A DNA stretch of 64,000 nucleotides, taken from Leptospira sp. WS92.C1. Its GTDB lineage: Bacteria > Spirochaetota > Leptospiria > Leptospirales > Leptospiraceae. The number at the start of each line of letters is the position of its first letter. Within the stretch, counting starts at the first letter, position 1. The stretch is taken from NCBI RefSeq assembly GCF_040833975.1, contig NZ_CP162130.1, positions 3,708,001 to 3,772,000 of the forward strand, read 5' to 3'. Positions 50,071-59,746 of this stretch are shown one piece after another. The notes beneath the pieces are model-generated. The model made no database searches. It was given only the letters and a program-made list of their open reading frames with translations, and was not told where the DNA came from. The position numbers and the translations under genes were made by a program.

Positions 50071-51783
50071 TTAAACGAGAACTCCAGTGACTTCCTTCAA
50101 TTTTGCGAGATTCCCTTCCAGAATGGAAAGAGTGTCGAGATGATAATCTTTCGCGTGTTTGAGTCGAATTTGTCTTCTCTCTTCCGGAATTCTTCTACAG
50201 GAAAGTTCGAGCAAAAGTCCCGCAAGAAGGCGCGAGCAGGCCAGAACCACTTCTTCCGCGTATGTGTCCTTATTTTCTCTTCCGGGAAGCTCCTTATAAA
50301 GTGAAACCAATTCCTGAAAACCGTGAAACAATTTATGAACCAAGGATGAATCCAACTGATTTACGAGTTCGGTCAAATATTCACCGAAAGTATGGGTCAA
50401 TCCGGAAGTGATCCCGCCGATACTTGCATTGATTTGAATCTGAGAAGTTCCGTCATAAATCGTAGTAATCCGCGCATCCCTATAGATTCTCGCGATATCA
50501 TAGTCTTCGGTATAACCGGATCCACCGTGAACCTGAAGTGCGTCGCTGACCACTTTTAAACAGGATTCGGAACAGTAGAATTTACTGATAGGCGTGAGAA
50601 TGTTTGCAATCTTTTCCCAGTATCGAACAACGGTGTCGTTCTTTGCTTCTTTTTCGGAAGCCCCCATTTTTTCAAGACGAAGCGCTCTCCAATAATAACG
50701 ATCCATAACGCGAGAACCTTCGAGAGTGAGACAACGCATCGCGAGAGTTTCCCTTTCCAGTCGATCGATTATTTTTTTAACCGCGGGAATTTCGATCAAT
50801 GGTTTTTCGAACTGGATTCTTTCTTTGGAATACTTTAAAGCTTCATAATATGCAGCCGTAGCAAGCCCCGTGGATTGTTGTGCTATTCCCATTCTCGCAC
50901 CGTTCAACATTCCCATGGTATACTTGATAAGTCCGTAACCTTCTTCTCCGATCAACAAACCGGGTGAATTTTCAAAAACAATCTCGCAGGTCGGAGAACA
51001 ATGTAAACCGAGTTTGTGTTCGATACCCGCAACCTCAACATCCTTACTTTGAACTAAAAAAAAGGAAAGTCCTCTCGCTCCGGATCCGACTTCGCCCGAA
51101 CGCGCTAAAGTAAGTAGAATTGCGGGCGTTTCCCCAAAACCACAACCATGTGTGATAAATCGTTTGGTTCCGTTTAAGATCCAAGTGCCGTCCTCTTTTT
51201 TTGTGGCCTTGGTTCTGAGATTCGGAAGATCGGAACCGTGATCCGGCTCGGTAAGTCCCATTGCACAGACAAATTCTCCATTGGTAAGACGGGGAATCCA
51301 TTCCTCCTTCATTTCCTTGGAAGCGTGTCGCTCTAAAATTTCGGCGAGGTTGACACATCCGATCGCAATGGCGAGTGACGCGTCGACTCTATAAAAAATT
51401 TCGGAAATAAACGATTTTACAGTCCAAGGAACTCCGAGTCCTCCGTATTTTCTGGAAAATCCATATGCCTGGACCCCGGCTTCCACCACCTTCGCAACGA
51501 GCTCGAGCATCTTGGGAGGAAATTCTACATTTCCATCTTTGAACTTGAGCCCTTCCCGGTCCAATTCCGCCACATGAGGAGAAAGAATGTTTCCAGCCAG
51601 ATCGCCAACGGTTTCCAATATCGTTTTATAATATTCCTTTGCTTCGGTCGGATTGGTCGGACCTCCGTCCGGATCTACGGAGAATTCGCCTTCATAATCG
51701 AAAATGATTTCGGTCCAAGGAAGAATATGCTGAAAGTGATCCTGAATATCTTGCGTATCCGAAAAGTAATTGTTCTGAATCAT
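50071..51783 (-). CDS. Acyl-CoA dehydrogenase (paralogue of 13705-15465)
   Basis: The 570-residue protein shares the family blocks CAMGLTEPDHGSDLPN, ILNGTKRFITHGCGF, ERIQFEKPLIEIPAVK, and VHGGSGYTEDYDIARIYRDARI with the paralogue at 13705, and has the same N-terminal pattern (MIQNNYFSD). The glutamate base lies in the usual position before the C-terminal region. FAD-dependent acyl-CoA oxidation in fatty-acid breakdown is expected; two paralogues may differ in chain length. It has no partner genes. Leptospira uses long-chain fatty acids as a main carbon source, so several copies are not surprising. Confidence 0.93.
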   Translation of the reverse strand: MIQNNYFSDTQDIQDHFQHILPWTEIIFDYEGEFSVDPDGGPTNPTEAKEYYKTILETVGDLAGNILSPHVAELDREGLKFKDGNVEFPPKMLELVAKVVEAGVQAYGFSRKYGGLGVPWTVKSFISEIFYRVDASLAIAIGCVNLAEILERHASKEMKEEWIPRLTNGEFVCAMGLTEPDHGSDLPNLRTKATKKEDGTWILNGTKRFITHGCGFGETPAILLTLARSGEVGSGARGLSFFLVQSKDVEVAGIEHKLGLHCSPTCEIVFENSPGLLIGEEGYGLIKYTMGMLNGARMGIAQQSTGLATAAYYEALKYSKERIQFEKPLIEIPAVKKIIDRLERETLAMRCLTLEGSRVMDRYYWRALRLEKMGASEKEAKNDTVVRYWEKIANILTPISKFYCSESCLKVVSDALQVHGGSGYTEDYDIARIYRDARITTIYDGTSQIQINASIGGITSGLTHTFGEYLTELVNQLDSSLVHKLFHGFQELVSLYKELPGRENKDTYAEEVVLACSRLLAGLLLELSCRRIPEERRQIRLKHAKDYHLDTLSILEGNLAKLKEVTGVLV

Positions 51784-52761
51784 GAAACCTCCGGGAATTC
51801 CACCAGTGTAAGGGATAAGAAAGGAGGAGAAAAGGAAAATTGTATGAGTTCCTACTTTTTCGGGGATTGGAGCTTGGCTTTGAAGTCAAAGGTCGGAACT
51901 CCGGAACTTTTTTAAGAGCAAATATGGATTTTCGGTAAGACCATAGCCCTCAATTCTCCTATACGAACTAAAAAATGTAGGAACTCCTTCATTTTTTTAT
52001 TCTCACGGAACATCTTTCTCACTTGAGTCAAGAAAATCCCCGTAAAACAAGGAATCGGGTCGGAACTCCGATCAAAAAAGATCATATTAAACGCATCTGA
52101 TCGATCCCAGGGTTTCGGAGCCTTCGTTTTTAAAAGAGGGGATAAATTTCCATATTCTGCTCGATGCATTCATAATAAGAAAATTCTATTTTTGATTTTC
52201 TTTTAGAATCAATTTTTTTCAAAACTAAGATCTTAGAGTCAGCTCCCAGCGGCCGAACGTTTAGAATTGAATTCTATGTTTCAATGAGTCATTTTGTAAA
52301 ATTCATACGTATCGGAGTTCCGACCTTCCTTAAAGGCCAACTATAAAATGTTGACTTAGAAAACTTCGTTGAATCAGACTCTCGGCATTTCTAAAATATT
52401 CAAGATCACATTTAGTCCTCATACTTTGCGTAATTACTTTATCGCACCGAAAAAAAATCACGGAAAAGATCGTCAATATTCCGAAAAGACGCGATTTAGA
52501 CGCATCGATTCAAATCGTATCTGAGTTTGACCTAATTCGCGCTTTTTACCGGAGCTATTTTTTATGTAACAAAACACACTTTTTTATTTCACGTTGACAC
52601 AGACGTGCAATTTGATTTTGAATCGATTTGATTCTGCTTCCTGTATTCGTTTTTATATCGAATAAAACATTATCAAAATAGAATGTAATAAATATTGAAC
52701 GTTTTTATTTATCGAAGCTATAGGCATTTTAATTTTCTTTCTCTTGGAAACATAATAAAAA
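51784..52761. other. Spacer with clustered GGAACTCC palindromes
   Basis: No gene supported. It contains five copies of the dispersed GGAACTCC motif: 51846-51855, 51890-51903, 51976-51987, 52058-52070 and 52313-52326. The first half is AT-rich to about 52300 and the rest is very AT-rich. Confidence 0.55.
51890..52326. repeat. Inverted pair of the 14-mer AGGTCGGAACTCCG
   Basis: AGGTCGGAACTCCG (51890-51903) and its exact reverse complement CGGAGTTCCGACCT (52313-52326) bound a segment of about 440 bases that contains two more partial copies (51976-51987, 52058-52070). No gene lies in it. Confidence 0.7.
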
Positions 52762-53153
52762 ATGATGGAATTTTTATATTCTTTTAGCGATAATCGCTTG
52801 GGCATTTTATTTCATTGGAATAAAAAAATATCTCAAGTGCGCTTCTATCATTCAATCGCCACTTCTTTGTTCGGAATCAGTTTTTGAACTCTGCTCGTTC
52901 TTTTTTCAGGTTAAACGAATTTCGATTTTATAGAAATACAGATCCTTGCTCGGATCGTAATTCTCTACATGAAGACGTTTACGATATTTTTTGGTTATCT
53001 TTTTTGGAATTACGGAATTTAAAAGGTAGACCCGAACAAGGCCACGCTTTTTGGAAACCTGATTCTCGTAGTTTATATTTACGATTTGGTTTTGAGGAAA
53101 GATTCCGAATCTCTTCGCTCTCAGAGGAACGTTTATCGGAATTTGCGTCATAA
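52762..53153 (+). pseudogene. Frameshifted small membrane-protein gene (proposed)
   Basis: ATG ATG GAA at 52762 is followed by a T5 run; removing one T restores a frame that reads YILLAIIAWAFYFIGIKKYLKCASII, a membrane helix, which ends at TAG near 52933. A further frame change leads to an open frame ending at 53153 with FYRNTDPCSDRNSLHEDVYDIF and RPEQGHAFWKPDSRSLYLRF. The combined product would be about 130 residues. The listed TTG start at 52884 for the last frame has no ribosome binding site. Family unknown; I infer decay but a small real protein at 52884-53153 is an alternative. Confidence 0.4.
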
Positions 53154-53458
53154 ATTCCAATCCGAATCGAATTGAGAAAAGTTTCAATATAAAATTTTAT
53201 TCAATCTGTTGAGGAATATAAGTAAAAACGAAATCCTTCCGAAATTTCTTTTTCGCTGGATTGGATTTTATTCGTTCTAATTCTATGATTTTAATTTTTT
53301 CTTAACCCCGAGAGGAAGCGGATTTCAAAAAAAATCCTGTTCTCGAATTCTGAAAACAATTTCTATAGTATGAAAGTATGATCCAAATCCGGAATCTTTA
53401 TGGAATTCAATTTTATCGGACTCCGAATGACGTTCCAACTCATTCCGTAACTCAAAAG

Positions 53459-54700
53459 ATGCAAAACAAATTTCTTTATCGAATTTTTCAAATCCGACCG
53501 GTTCCAATCATTTCATTTTTGTGGATTCTGAGTTCTTTTTTTCCGCTCTATTCTCAAGAAATCCAAGACAGAACAGAGTCCGGTACAACAAAGAATTTAG
53601 ACTCGATTCAAAAATCGGAGTCGTCTCAACCCATCTCAGAAGAAGCCAAAAAAAAAGAGGAACGCCCCGTTGATCCCAAAAAGGATCTTCCTAAATTCGG
53701 TTTTTTTGCAGATTCTTATTATGCACACAATCCGAATCAACCTATGTCGAGAGACAATCAATATCTGACACAACCCGCACGATGGGACGAGATCAATATC
53801 AACTTGGCTCATATAGACGGCAAAATCGAAACGGATCAATATCGCGGAAGGGTTGCGTTTCAATTTGGGAATTCGGTGAATGCAAATTACAAAAACGAAG
53901 TAGACTCCGAAAAAAATTCCAATCAATTCTCCGTTCGAAACATTCAGGAGGCGTATGCGGGAATCAAACTCGCAAAAAATCTGTGGCTCGACGCCGGAAT
54001 TTACTTCGGAAACATAGGACTCGAAGGCTGGATTTCTCATTCTAATTGGAATTATACAAGAGCCCTCGCCCTCGACTATGTTCCTTATTATTCAAGCGGC
54101 TTTCGTCTATCTTATAGACATTCCGAAAAACTTTCTTTTCAATTTCATCTGATGAACGGCTGGCAAAACATCACCGAAAACAATCGAGACAAAGCCATTG
54201 GAACACAGATCGAATATAAGATCACGGATCAATTTAAGATCACACACAATACATTTATCGGAAACGAAGCGCCCGATCGCGAAAGAAGACAGACAAGATA
54301 TTACAGTAACTTAATACTTCAATATGAATTTACAAAATTCCTCATCGTAGCGGCCTCCGGTGACGTTGGCTTTCAGAGAGTACCCGACCCCGGTGTGAAC
54401 GCATACAGACAGTGGTATATCGGAACCTTTTGGATCACTTGGAGGCCGATCGAAAAATTCAGAACGTCGATCCGTCTGGAAAGAATGTATGATCCGGATC
54501 AAACCATCATTCAGACCAATACCAAAAACGGATTTTTAACCTCGGGTGGAACTCTTACCCTGGATTTTATTCCGAGCGAGAAAGCCATGATTCGACTGGA
54601 AGGAAGATATTTCCGATCTTACGATCCTGTTTTTGATGATCACAAGACGAAATCCAGAGAAGAGAAATTTATCGTCTTTTCAGTTTCGGTTAAGATTTAG
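53459..54700 (+). CDS. Outer-membrane beta-barrel porin-like protein
   Basis: From ATG 53459 the 413-residue protein has a signal peptide (FLYRIFQIRPVPIISFLWILSSFFPLYS) and a linker rich in E and K, and then a series of alternating hydrophobic/aromatic strands (GRVAFQFGNSVNANYK, LWLDAGIYFGNIGLEGWISH, LSFQFHLMNGWQN) ending with FIVFSVSVKI, a typical barrel C-terminal strand with a non-aromatic end. This is the layout of the BBP2-type/OmpL-like porins. An in-frame TTG/ATG at 53378 would extend the N-terminus by 27 residues before the signal, so 53459 is preferred. Substrate unknown. Confidence 0.85.
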   Translation: MQNKFLYRIFQIRPVPIISFLWILSSFFPLYSQEIQDRTESGTTKNLDSIQKSESSQPISEEAKKKEERPVDPKKDLPKFGFFADSYYAHNPNQPMSRDNQYLTQPARWDEININLAHIDGKIETDQYRGRVAFQFGNSVNANYKNEVDSEKNSNQFSVRNIQEAYAGIKLAKNLWLDAGIYFGNIGLEGWISHSNWNYTRALALDYVPYYSSGFRLSYRHSEKLSFQFHLMNGWQNITENNRDKAIGTQIEYKITDQFKITHNTFIGNEAPDRERRQTRYYSNLILQYEFTKFLIVAASGDVGFQRVPDPGVNAYRQWYIGTFWITWRPIEKFRTSIRLERMYDPDQTIIQTNTKNGFLTSGGTLTLDFIPSEKAMIRLEGRYFRSYDPVFDDHKTKSREEKFIVFSVSVKI

Positions 54701-54754
54701 AAATCATCGCGAATTCTTTTGAAATCTTTTCTAAAATCGGTCGAATAGATAAGT

Positions 54755-55285
54755 ATGGAAATAGCGACATTAGGTGGCGGTTGTTTTTGGTGTTTGGAAG
54801 GGGTTTATCAAATGGTAGAAGGGGTGGAATCCGTTGTCTCCGGATATTCCGCCGGACATGTTAAGAATCCGGATTATCATTCCGTTTGTTCCGGCACAAC
54901 GGGTCACGCGGAAGTCGTTCAGATTTCCTTTGATCCGAATGTGATCTCTTATCCTGAACTTCTGGAAATTTTTTGGATTTGCCATGACCCTACGACTCTC
55001 AATAGACAAGGAAACGACGTAGGGACCCAGTATCGTTCAATCATTTTGTATCATTCTCCGATCCAAAAAAAACAAGCGGAGGAAGCGATTCAAAAAGCGA
55101 AGGAAAATTTCTCAGATCCGATCGTAACTCAAGTAGAAGAGTTGAAGGAATTTTATCGAGCTGAAAACTATCATCAAAATTATTTTCGCATCAATCCTGA
55201 ACAAACTTACTGCCGTTATGTGGTTAAACCGAAGATAGATAAGTTTCTAAAAATCGGATTTAAAGTGAAAAAGATCAATTCTTAA
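54755..55285 (+). CDS. msrA: Peptide methionine-(S)-S-oxide reductase
   Basis: The 176-residue protein has the MsrA signature GGGCFWCLE at residues 7-15 (catalytic Cys10), followed by YSAGHVKNPDYHSVCSGTTGHAEVVQI and DPTTLNRQGNDVGTQYRSII, all conserved. A C-terminal cysteine (EQTYCRYVV) may resolve the disulfide. It reduces oxidised methionine in proteins, protecting against oxidants. It is 55 bases downstream of the porin gene and ends at the terminator 55293-55315. Confidence 0.97.
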   Translation: MEIATLGGGCFWCLEGVYQMVEGVESVVSGYSAGHVKNPDYHSVCSGTTGHAEVVQISFDPNVISYPELLEIFWICHDPTTLNRQGNDVGTQYRSIILYHSPIQKKQAEEAIQKAKENFSDPIVTQVEELKEFYRAENYHQNYFRINPEQTYCRYVVKPKIDKFLKIGFKVKKINS

Positions 55286-55292
55286 GTTTATT

Positions 55293-55315
55293 GATTTTTT
55301 TTGTCACAAAAAATC
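55293..55315 (+). terminator. Terminator-like hairpin after msrA
   Basis: GATTTTTT (55293-55300) pairs with AAAAAATC (55308-55315) a few bases after the msrA stop. Confidence 0.5.
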
Positions 55316-55428
55316 TTATTTTAACGAATCAAATTTCACTTAAGAGGAATTTTATAAAATTCTACTTTTAGGTTTGTTTTTAAATTCTACTTGATCCTCT
55401 TTGTAATGATCGATAGAATGATTTCTTA

Positions 55429-56502
55429 ATGAACTCGAACATCCAAGGAAGTTTTTTAATTCTTTTACTGGGCCTTTTTTTCTCTCAATGTGCCACGAGT
55501 ATTCAACTCCAAGGTGAAATGCATCATCCAAAAACGGAAGACGGCTGGGATTTGACTCTCGAACACTTTCCGGCGAATCCGATTGCTTCCCCTAAAAAAT
55601 ATCCGGTAATCGTGTGTCACGGTCTTTTCGCAAATAGAACGTATCTAAAAATCAACGAGAAAAGTTCCATCGTTGGAAAACTTCAAACAGAAGGATACGA
55701 TGTTTGGTTGTTGGATTTGAGAGGAAGAAGGGACGCTGGATACCCGTCCTTGTTTTTCGGCGACAAAACGTTTTCTTATAGCATGGACGATTATATCAAA
55801 TACGACGTCGACGCTGCAATCAAACACGTCCTTAAAACAACCGGAAAAGACAAGGTCAATTGGATCGGTCATAGTATGGGCGGAATGATCATCTATTCCA
55901 GAATCGGTACCCTGGGTGAAAAAAGAATCGCAAACTTCGTAGCGATCGGTTCGCCCTCCATTATGGATCCTCCTAACCAAGTTTTAAAAAGTTGGCTTTC
56001 TTTATCTTGGTTTATTAATTTTTGGCCTGTCGTTCCCGCCGAAACCTGGGCAGGTATCCAAGGAGGTACAGGAATTCCGTTTTTACCGCAAAAATCGTTT
56101 GAAGAAATGTTCTGGCATAAGCCAAACATCGCTCCTTCCATTCTTTCCGGAGTCAAAACAACTTCCGTCAATCCAGGGGCGAGAAACGAACTTTTACAGT
56201 TCAAAGATCTTGGAGAAAGCGGAGAAACTCGAAGTTTAGACCAAAGAATTTCGTATTCAGAGGGACTCAAAAATATCAAGATCCCCACTCTTTTGATCGC
56301 AGGAAGGAGGGACAAACTCGGAATGTCTCATTCCCTTCGTTATGTATATGATATGATCTCTTCCGAAGACAAATCCCTCTTTATCGCCTCCAGATCCAAC
56401 AACCACGCGGATGACTACGGGCACACGGATTTGATCGTGGGAAAAAATGCGGATAAAGATATCTTTAACCCTTTGATCGTATGGCTGGACAAACGAAACT
56501 AA
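55429..56502 (+). CDS. Lipoprotein alpha/beta hydrolase (lipase-like)
   Basis: The 357-residue protein starts with a signal and lipobox (GLFFSQC, cysteine near residue 21), so it is membrane-anchored. The hydrolase core includes VIVCHGLFANRTYLK, WLLDLRGRRDAGYPS, the nucleophile motif IGHSMGG near residue 147 (GxSxG), and a late aspartate (LLIAGRRDKLGM) and histidine (NHADDYGHTDLIVG). This matches secreted lipase/esterase-like enzymes of Leptospira. It is followed by a homologous gene 19 bases later; both probably arose by duplication and are co-transcribed. Confidence 0.9.
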   Translation: MNSNIQGSFLILLLGLFFSQCATSIQLQGEMHHPKTEDGWDLTLEHFPANPIASPKKYPVIVCHGLFANRTYLKINEKSSIVGKLQTEGYDVWLLDLRGRRDAGYPSLFFGDKTFSYSMDDYIKYDVDAAIKHVLKTTGKDKVNWIGHSMGGMIIYSRIGTLGEKRIANFVAIGSPSIMDPPNQVLKSWLSLSWFINFWPVVPAETWAGIQGGTGIPFLPQKSFEEMFWHKPNIAPSILSGVKTTSVNPGARNELLQFKDLGESGETRSLDQRISYSEGLKNIKIPTLLIAGRRDKLGMSHSLRYVYDMISSEDKSLFIASRSNNHADDYGHTDLIVGKNADKDIFNPLIVWLDKRN

Positions 56503-56521
56503 TATAATACCGGATTTAAAA

Positions 56522-57487
56522 ATGATACATACAAAAACCAAACTGATTTTATGCGTTTTTCTCTGGGTCGTTTCGATCTTGGGTTGCACACGTTATGCGG
56601 TCATTACTAATGAAAAATTTACTTCGCAAACGGCAAACGTAGGACCGAACATTTTTCTAACAACATTTTCTTACGAAAATTCTTCATATCCGCCGATCCT
56701 TCTCATCGATCCAGTATTGATCAATAAAAAGGCGCTCTATATCGGAGATAAATCCGGCCTGATCGGAGTTCTCAACGGAAACGGATTTTCAGTTTGGCTT
56801 CTTCATTTTGAAGATTATAAGTCGATCAATCTAAAGGAAATCGGCGAACACCTCGTTCCGGATATGATTGCAAGAATCCAAAAAGTCACGGGGAAAAAAG
56901 AATATATTCTCGGTGGAGTGTCCTTGGGTGGACAAGCGATTCTTCATTCTTTCAAGGCGAAGAAGATTCCGGATATTTCAAAGGCGTTTTTTTTGGGAAC
57001 CGGAATGGACTATAAATACAACGATAGTTTTATAGAACAGATGAAAGCCGAAAAAAGATTCGGAACCGACGTAAGTTTATCTTGTAAAAATAAGGATAGT
57101 TTTTGTAAACGATTCATTTCTTTGGACGAGGACAATCCCACAACTCTATTCGTATATCAGAATCTTTTTAACTACTTGCCCGCCCTCGAAGAAAATCCGA
57201 AAACATGGGCTTCTTTCGAATTCACAATATTTCCTTCCCTATTTATTGGTGGAAGAATCGACAATATCTCTCCTACGGAAAGTATTCATCCGGTTTATAG
57301 AAGAAAAAATGGAAAAAAAGAATACTGGGAAGCGGGAAGGGACAATGGAATGACGATCGACTATGATCATCTCGGACTCTTTGCATCTGAGGACGCTCCT
57401 TCGGATCTCTATCAAAAGATCGCGGACTGGCTCAAAGAATTGGAGCCCGGACCTAAGAAGGTCGCTTCCACCCCAGCAAATCCATAA
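56522..57487 (+). CDS. Second lipoprotein alpha/beta hydrolase-like protein
   Basis: The 321-residue protein has a lipobox (VVSILGC, cysteine near residue 22). It shares the layout of the upstream gene: PPILLIDPVLINKKALYIGDK in place of the HGLFANR block, VWLLHFEDYKSI, and the elbow GGVSLGGQAI near residue 140. The expected histidine occurs in YDHLGLFAS near residue 282, but the VIVCHG start block is altered to LLIDP, so activity may differ. It is co-transcribed with its paralogue. The 3' end overlaps the convergent UDG gene by 35 bases. Confidence 0.85.
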   Translation: MIHTKTKLILCVFLWVVSILGCTRYAVITNEKFTSQTANVGPNIFLTTFSYENSSYPPILLIDPVLINKKALYIGDKSGLIGVLNGNGFSVWLLHFEDYKSINLKEIGEHLVPDMIARIQKVTGKKEYILGGVSLGGQAILHSFKAKKIPDISKAFFLGTGMDYKYNDSFIEQMKAEKRFGTDVSLSCKNKDSFCKRFISLDEDNPTTLFVYQNLFNYLPALEENPKTWASFEFTIFPSLFIGGRIDNISPTESIHPVYRRKNGKKEYWEAGRDNGMTIDYDHLGLFASEDAPSDLYQKIADWLKELEPGPKKVASTPANP

Positions 57488-58064
57488 CCTTTTTGATGTC
57501 CTCCCAGACTTCGCGTTTGAGAGGACTGTTTTCTCCGCCGTTTCGAATTACGAAACTGGGGTGATAAGTAGGCATTACCGGAATTCCATAAAAAGAACCC
57601 CAGGTTCCTCTGAGTTTTGTAATTCCCTCTTTTGTATTTAAGATAAATCGAGTCGAAGGATTTCCCAAAGTCACGATTGCCTTGGGCTGAATGATCTCCA
57701 ACTGACGAATGAGATACGGAGCGCAAGATCTGGTTTCCTCTTCGTCAGGCGGACGATCCTTTTCAAACTTCATATCCAAGGTTGGCCTGCACTTTACTAT
57801 ATTCGCAATATAGACCGATTCTCTAGGGACCCCCATCCCTTTTTCAATGATCCTCGTCAGAAGTTCACCGGCCCTTCCCACAAACGGACGACCGGTCAAA
57901 TCCTCTTGTTTTCCAGGACCTTCCCCTATAAAAACCACCTCCGCATCCGGATTTCCTTCTCCGAAAACGGTTTGAGTTCGGGTGGTATGGAGCTTGCACA
58001 ACTTGCAAGAGTTGACTTCGGATTGAACTATGTTTAGTCTTCTGAGTTTTTCTTCTTTACTCAT
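57453..58064 (-). CDS. Family 4 uracil-DNA glycosylase (iron-sulfur)
   Basis: The 203-residue protein has the family 4 UDG features: the first cysteines in CKLCKLHTTRTQTVFGEG (residues about 17-34), motif A GEGPGKQEDLTGRPFVGRAG, then IVKCRPTLDMKFEKDRPPDEEE with the third cysteine and CAPYLIRQL with the fourth, and motif B PTYHPSFVIRN. Four cysteines hold a 4Fe-4S cluster. It removes uracil from DNA. It converges with the hydrolase gene, with a 35-base overlap, and is divergent from the exonuclease gene (45-base spacer). Confidence 0.95.
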   Translation of the reverse strand: MSKEEKLRRLNIVQSEVNSCKLCKLHTTRTQTVFGEGNPDAEVVFIGEGPGKQEDLTGRPFVGRAGELLTRIIEKGMGVPRESVYIANIVKCRPTLDMKFEKDRPPDEEETRSCAPYLIRQLEIIQPKAIVTLGNPSTRFILNTKEGITKLRGTWGSFYGIPVMPTYHPSFVIRNGGENSPLKREVWEDIKKVMDLLGWKRPS

Positions 58065-58109
58065 AAAAATACGTTCGATCCAGACTGAAAAAGAATTTCT
58101 CTGGAGTCA

Positions 58110-59114
58110 ATGGAAATGATCGTTCTTACGGAAGCCGGATTGTATGTTCCCGAAGCCGATGTCTACATCGATCCTTGGAAGGGAGTTCCCAGAGCCATCC
58201 TAACCCACGCGCATTCGGATCACACCCGAAAGGGGTCCTCGCATTATCTCTGTTCAGAATCCGGATTGTCCCTCACACGGGAACGTCTCGGAAAAAAGGC
58301 GAACATCGAAACACTTCCTTATGGAAGGGCGATCTATCGAAACGGCATCAAAATCAGTCTTCATTCCGCAGGACATATCCTCGGCTCCGCTCAAGTAAGA
58401 ATCGAATCCAAAGGCAAAACGACGGTAATCAGCGGAGACTACAAAACGGTTTCGGATCCGACCTGCACTCCGATCGAAATTCTTAAATGTGATACGTTTT
58501 TATCCGAAGCCACATTTGCAAAACCGTATTATGTTTGGGAGAATCCGGAATTTATATTTCAGAATATTCTAAATTACATTTTGGAAAACAAAAACCAGGA
58601 CGCGATCACGGTTCTTTACGGCTATTCCTTGGGAAAGGCTCAGAGAATCCTGAAAGGTTTGTCGATCATTGCCGAATCTCGGGGAATCGATTTGGATTTT
58701 TTTGTCCATGATTCCATTCTTTCCATGAACACAAGATATGAAGAATCGGGAATCCTTTTGCCAAAAACAAAAAGTATAGAACAATGGTCCGCCGATTCTG
58801 AAAACCATTTTGTTTTTATAACGCCGCCCGGAACTCCGATCCCAAATCCGAATTTCAAAAAGATCAGAAGTGCCTTTTGTTCGGGTTGGATGCAACTTTC
58901 CAAAAACAGAAAGAAAGGAAGTTTCAGCAAAGGGTTTACCCTTTCCGATCACGCGGACTGGAACGAACTCATCCAAACGATTTCCGCCACGGAAGCGGAA
59001 GAGATCCTTCTGACACACGGCGATACAAAAGATATCGTTCGATTCCTTTGCGAAAAAGGAAAAAATGCTAAAACATTGAAAACAAAATTCCATTCCAAAG
59101 AATCCGAATTCTAA
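58110..59114 (+). CDS. DNA-ligase-associated metallo-beta-lactamase exonuclease (TIGR04122-like)
   Basis: The 334-residue protein is a metallo-beta-lactamase-fold nuclease. It has DVYIDPWKGVPRAILTHAHSDHTRKGSSHYL (HxHxDH near residue 31), SAGHILGSAQV, GDYKTVSDPTCTPIEI and SDHADWNELIQ (beta-CASP-like C-terminal half). These match the ligase-associated exonuclease family, whose genes normally lie beside an ATP-dependent DNA ligase and a DEAD/DEAH helicase. Here the ligase homologue follows at 60577 with a GST gene in between, and the helicase is not in the window. A role in DNA-end repair is inferred from the family. Confidence 0.87.
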   Translation: MEMIVLTEAGLYVPEADVYIDPWKGVPRAILTHAHSDHTRKGSSHYLCSESGLSLTRERLGKKANIETLPYGRAIYRNGIKISLHSAGHILGSAQVRIESKGKTTVISGDYKTVSDPTCTPIEILKCDTFLSEATFAKPYYVWENPEFIFQNILNYILENKNQDAITVLYGYSLGKAQRILKGLSIIAESRGIDLDFFVHDSILSMNTRYEESGILLPKTKSIEQWSADSENHFVFITPPGTPIPNPNFKKIRSAFCSGWMQLSKNRKKGSFSKGFTLSDHADWNELIQTISATEAEEILLTHGDTKDIVRFLCEKGKNAKTLKTKFHSKESEF

Positions 59115-59746
59115 CGATAAAAGATAAAATTACAATTCGTCTCAGATTTAAAAAGTTAATATCAATTTATAATATAATATATCTATGAATCAACGGCATC
59201 TAACGGACTTTGTTCGTCGAACTTTCGATAGATATCCGAAGTTTTTCGAAGTACAACTGCCCAATTTTCAATTCCAAAAAAAATAGCGAGTAAATCGTTT
59301 GTTCTACAAAAGAACGAACGTCAATCGGAATCTTTTTGTAGTCGTATACGGATCAACACATCCGGCACGGTTTGAAAAAAACGGAATCGTGAGACATGGT
59401 CTCACTTTTATTTCTACGGATTTTTTCCCTTTGGCTGCGGTTGTTTCCCCTAAAATCAAAACGGAAATCTCATCTTCTTTTAAAAGGATTTAGTTCTATC
59501 AAATACATACTCCTTAAAATAAGAAAAGTTTTAGAAAGGATCCTTCTTTACAAAACCTTTTATCAAAAAGAAATAATTTCCAAAAAGTGACCGTTACTTT
59601 TAAAATGATAACTTGGAAGCTTATGATTCTATGCTAAACCGATAGAAGAATTCAAAGAAAAATCGAAAATTCTTTTCTATACTTACAGACCAGTTTTCAA
59701 AAACAGAGTTGACAATGATTCCGACCAACGGATCTGTAAAGTCAGA
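59115..59746. other. Spacer with doubtful open frames
   Basis: No gene with a ribosome binding site. Frames at 59184-59285 and 59299-59493 read like protein in parts (VVVYGSTHPARFEKNGIVRHG), so a decayed gene is possible. A TTGACA at 59709-59714 may be the -35 of the GST gene. Confidence 0.4.

Noticed and set aside
52906..53187. Minus-strand 93-residue open frame
   Set aside because: The plus-strand frame in the same place has a more protein-like composition; no start signal on the minus strand.
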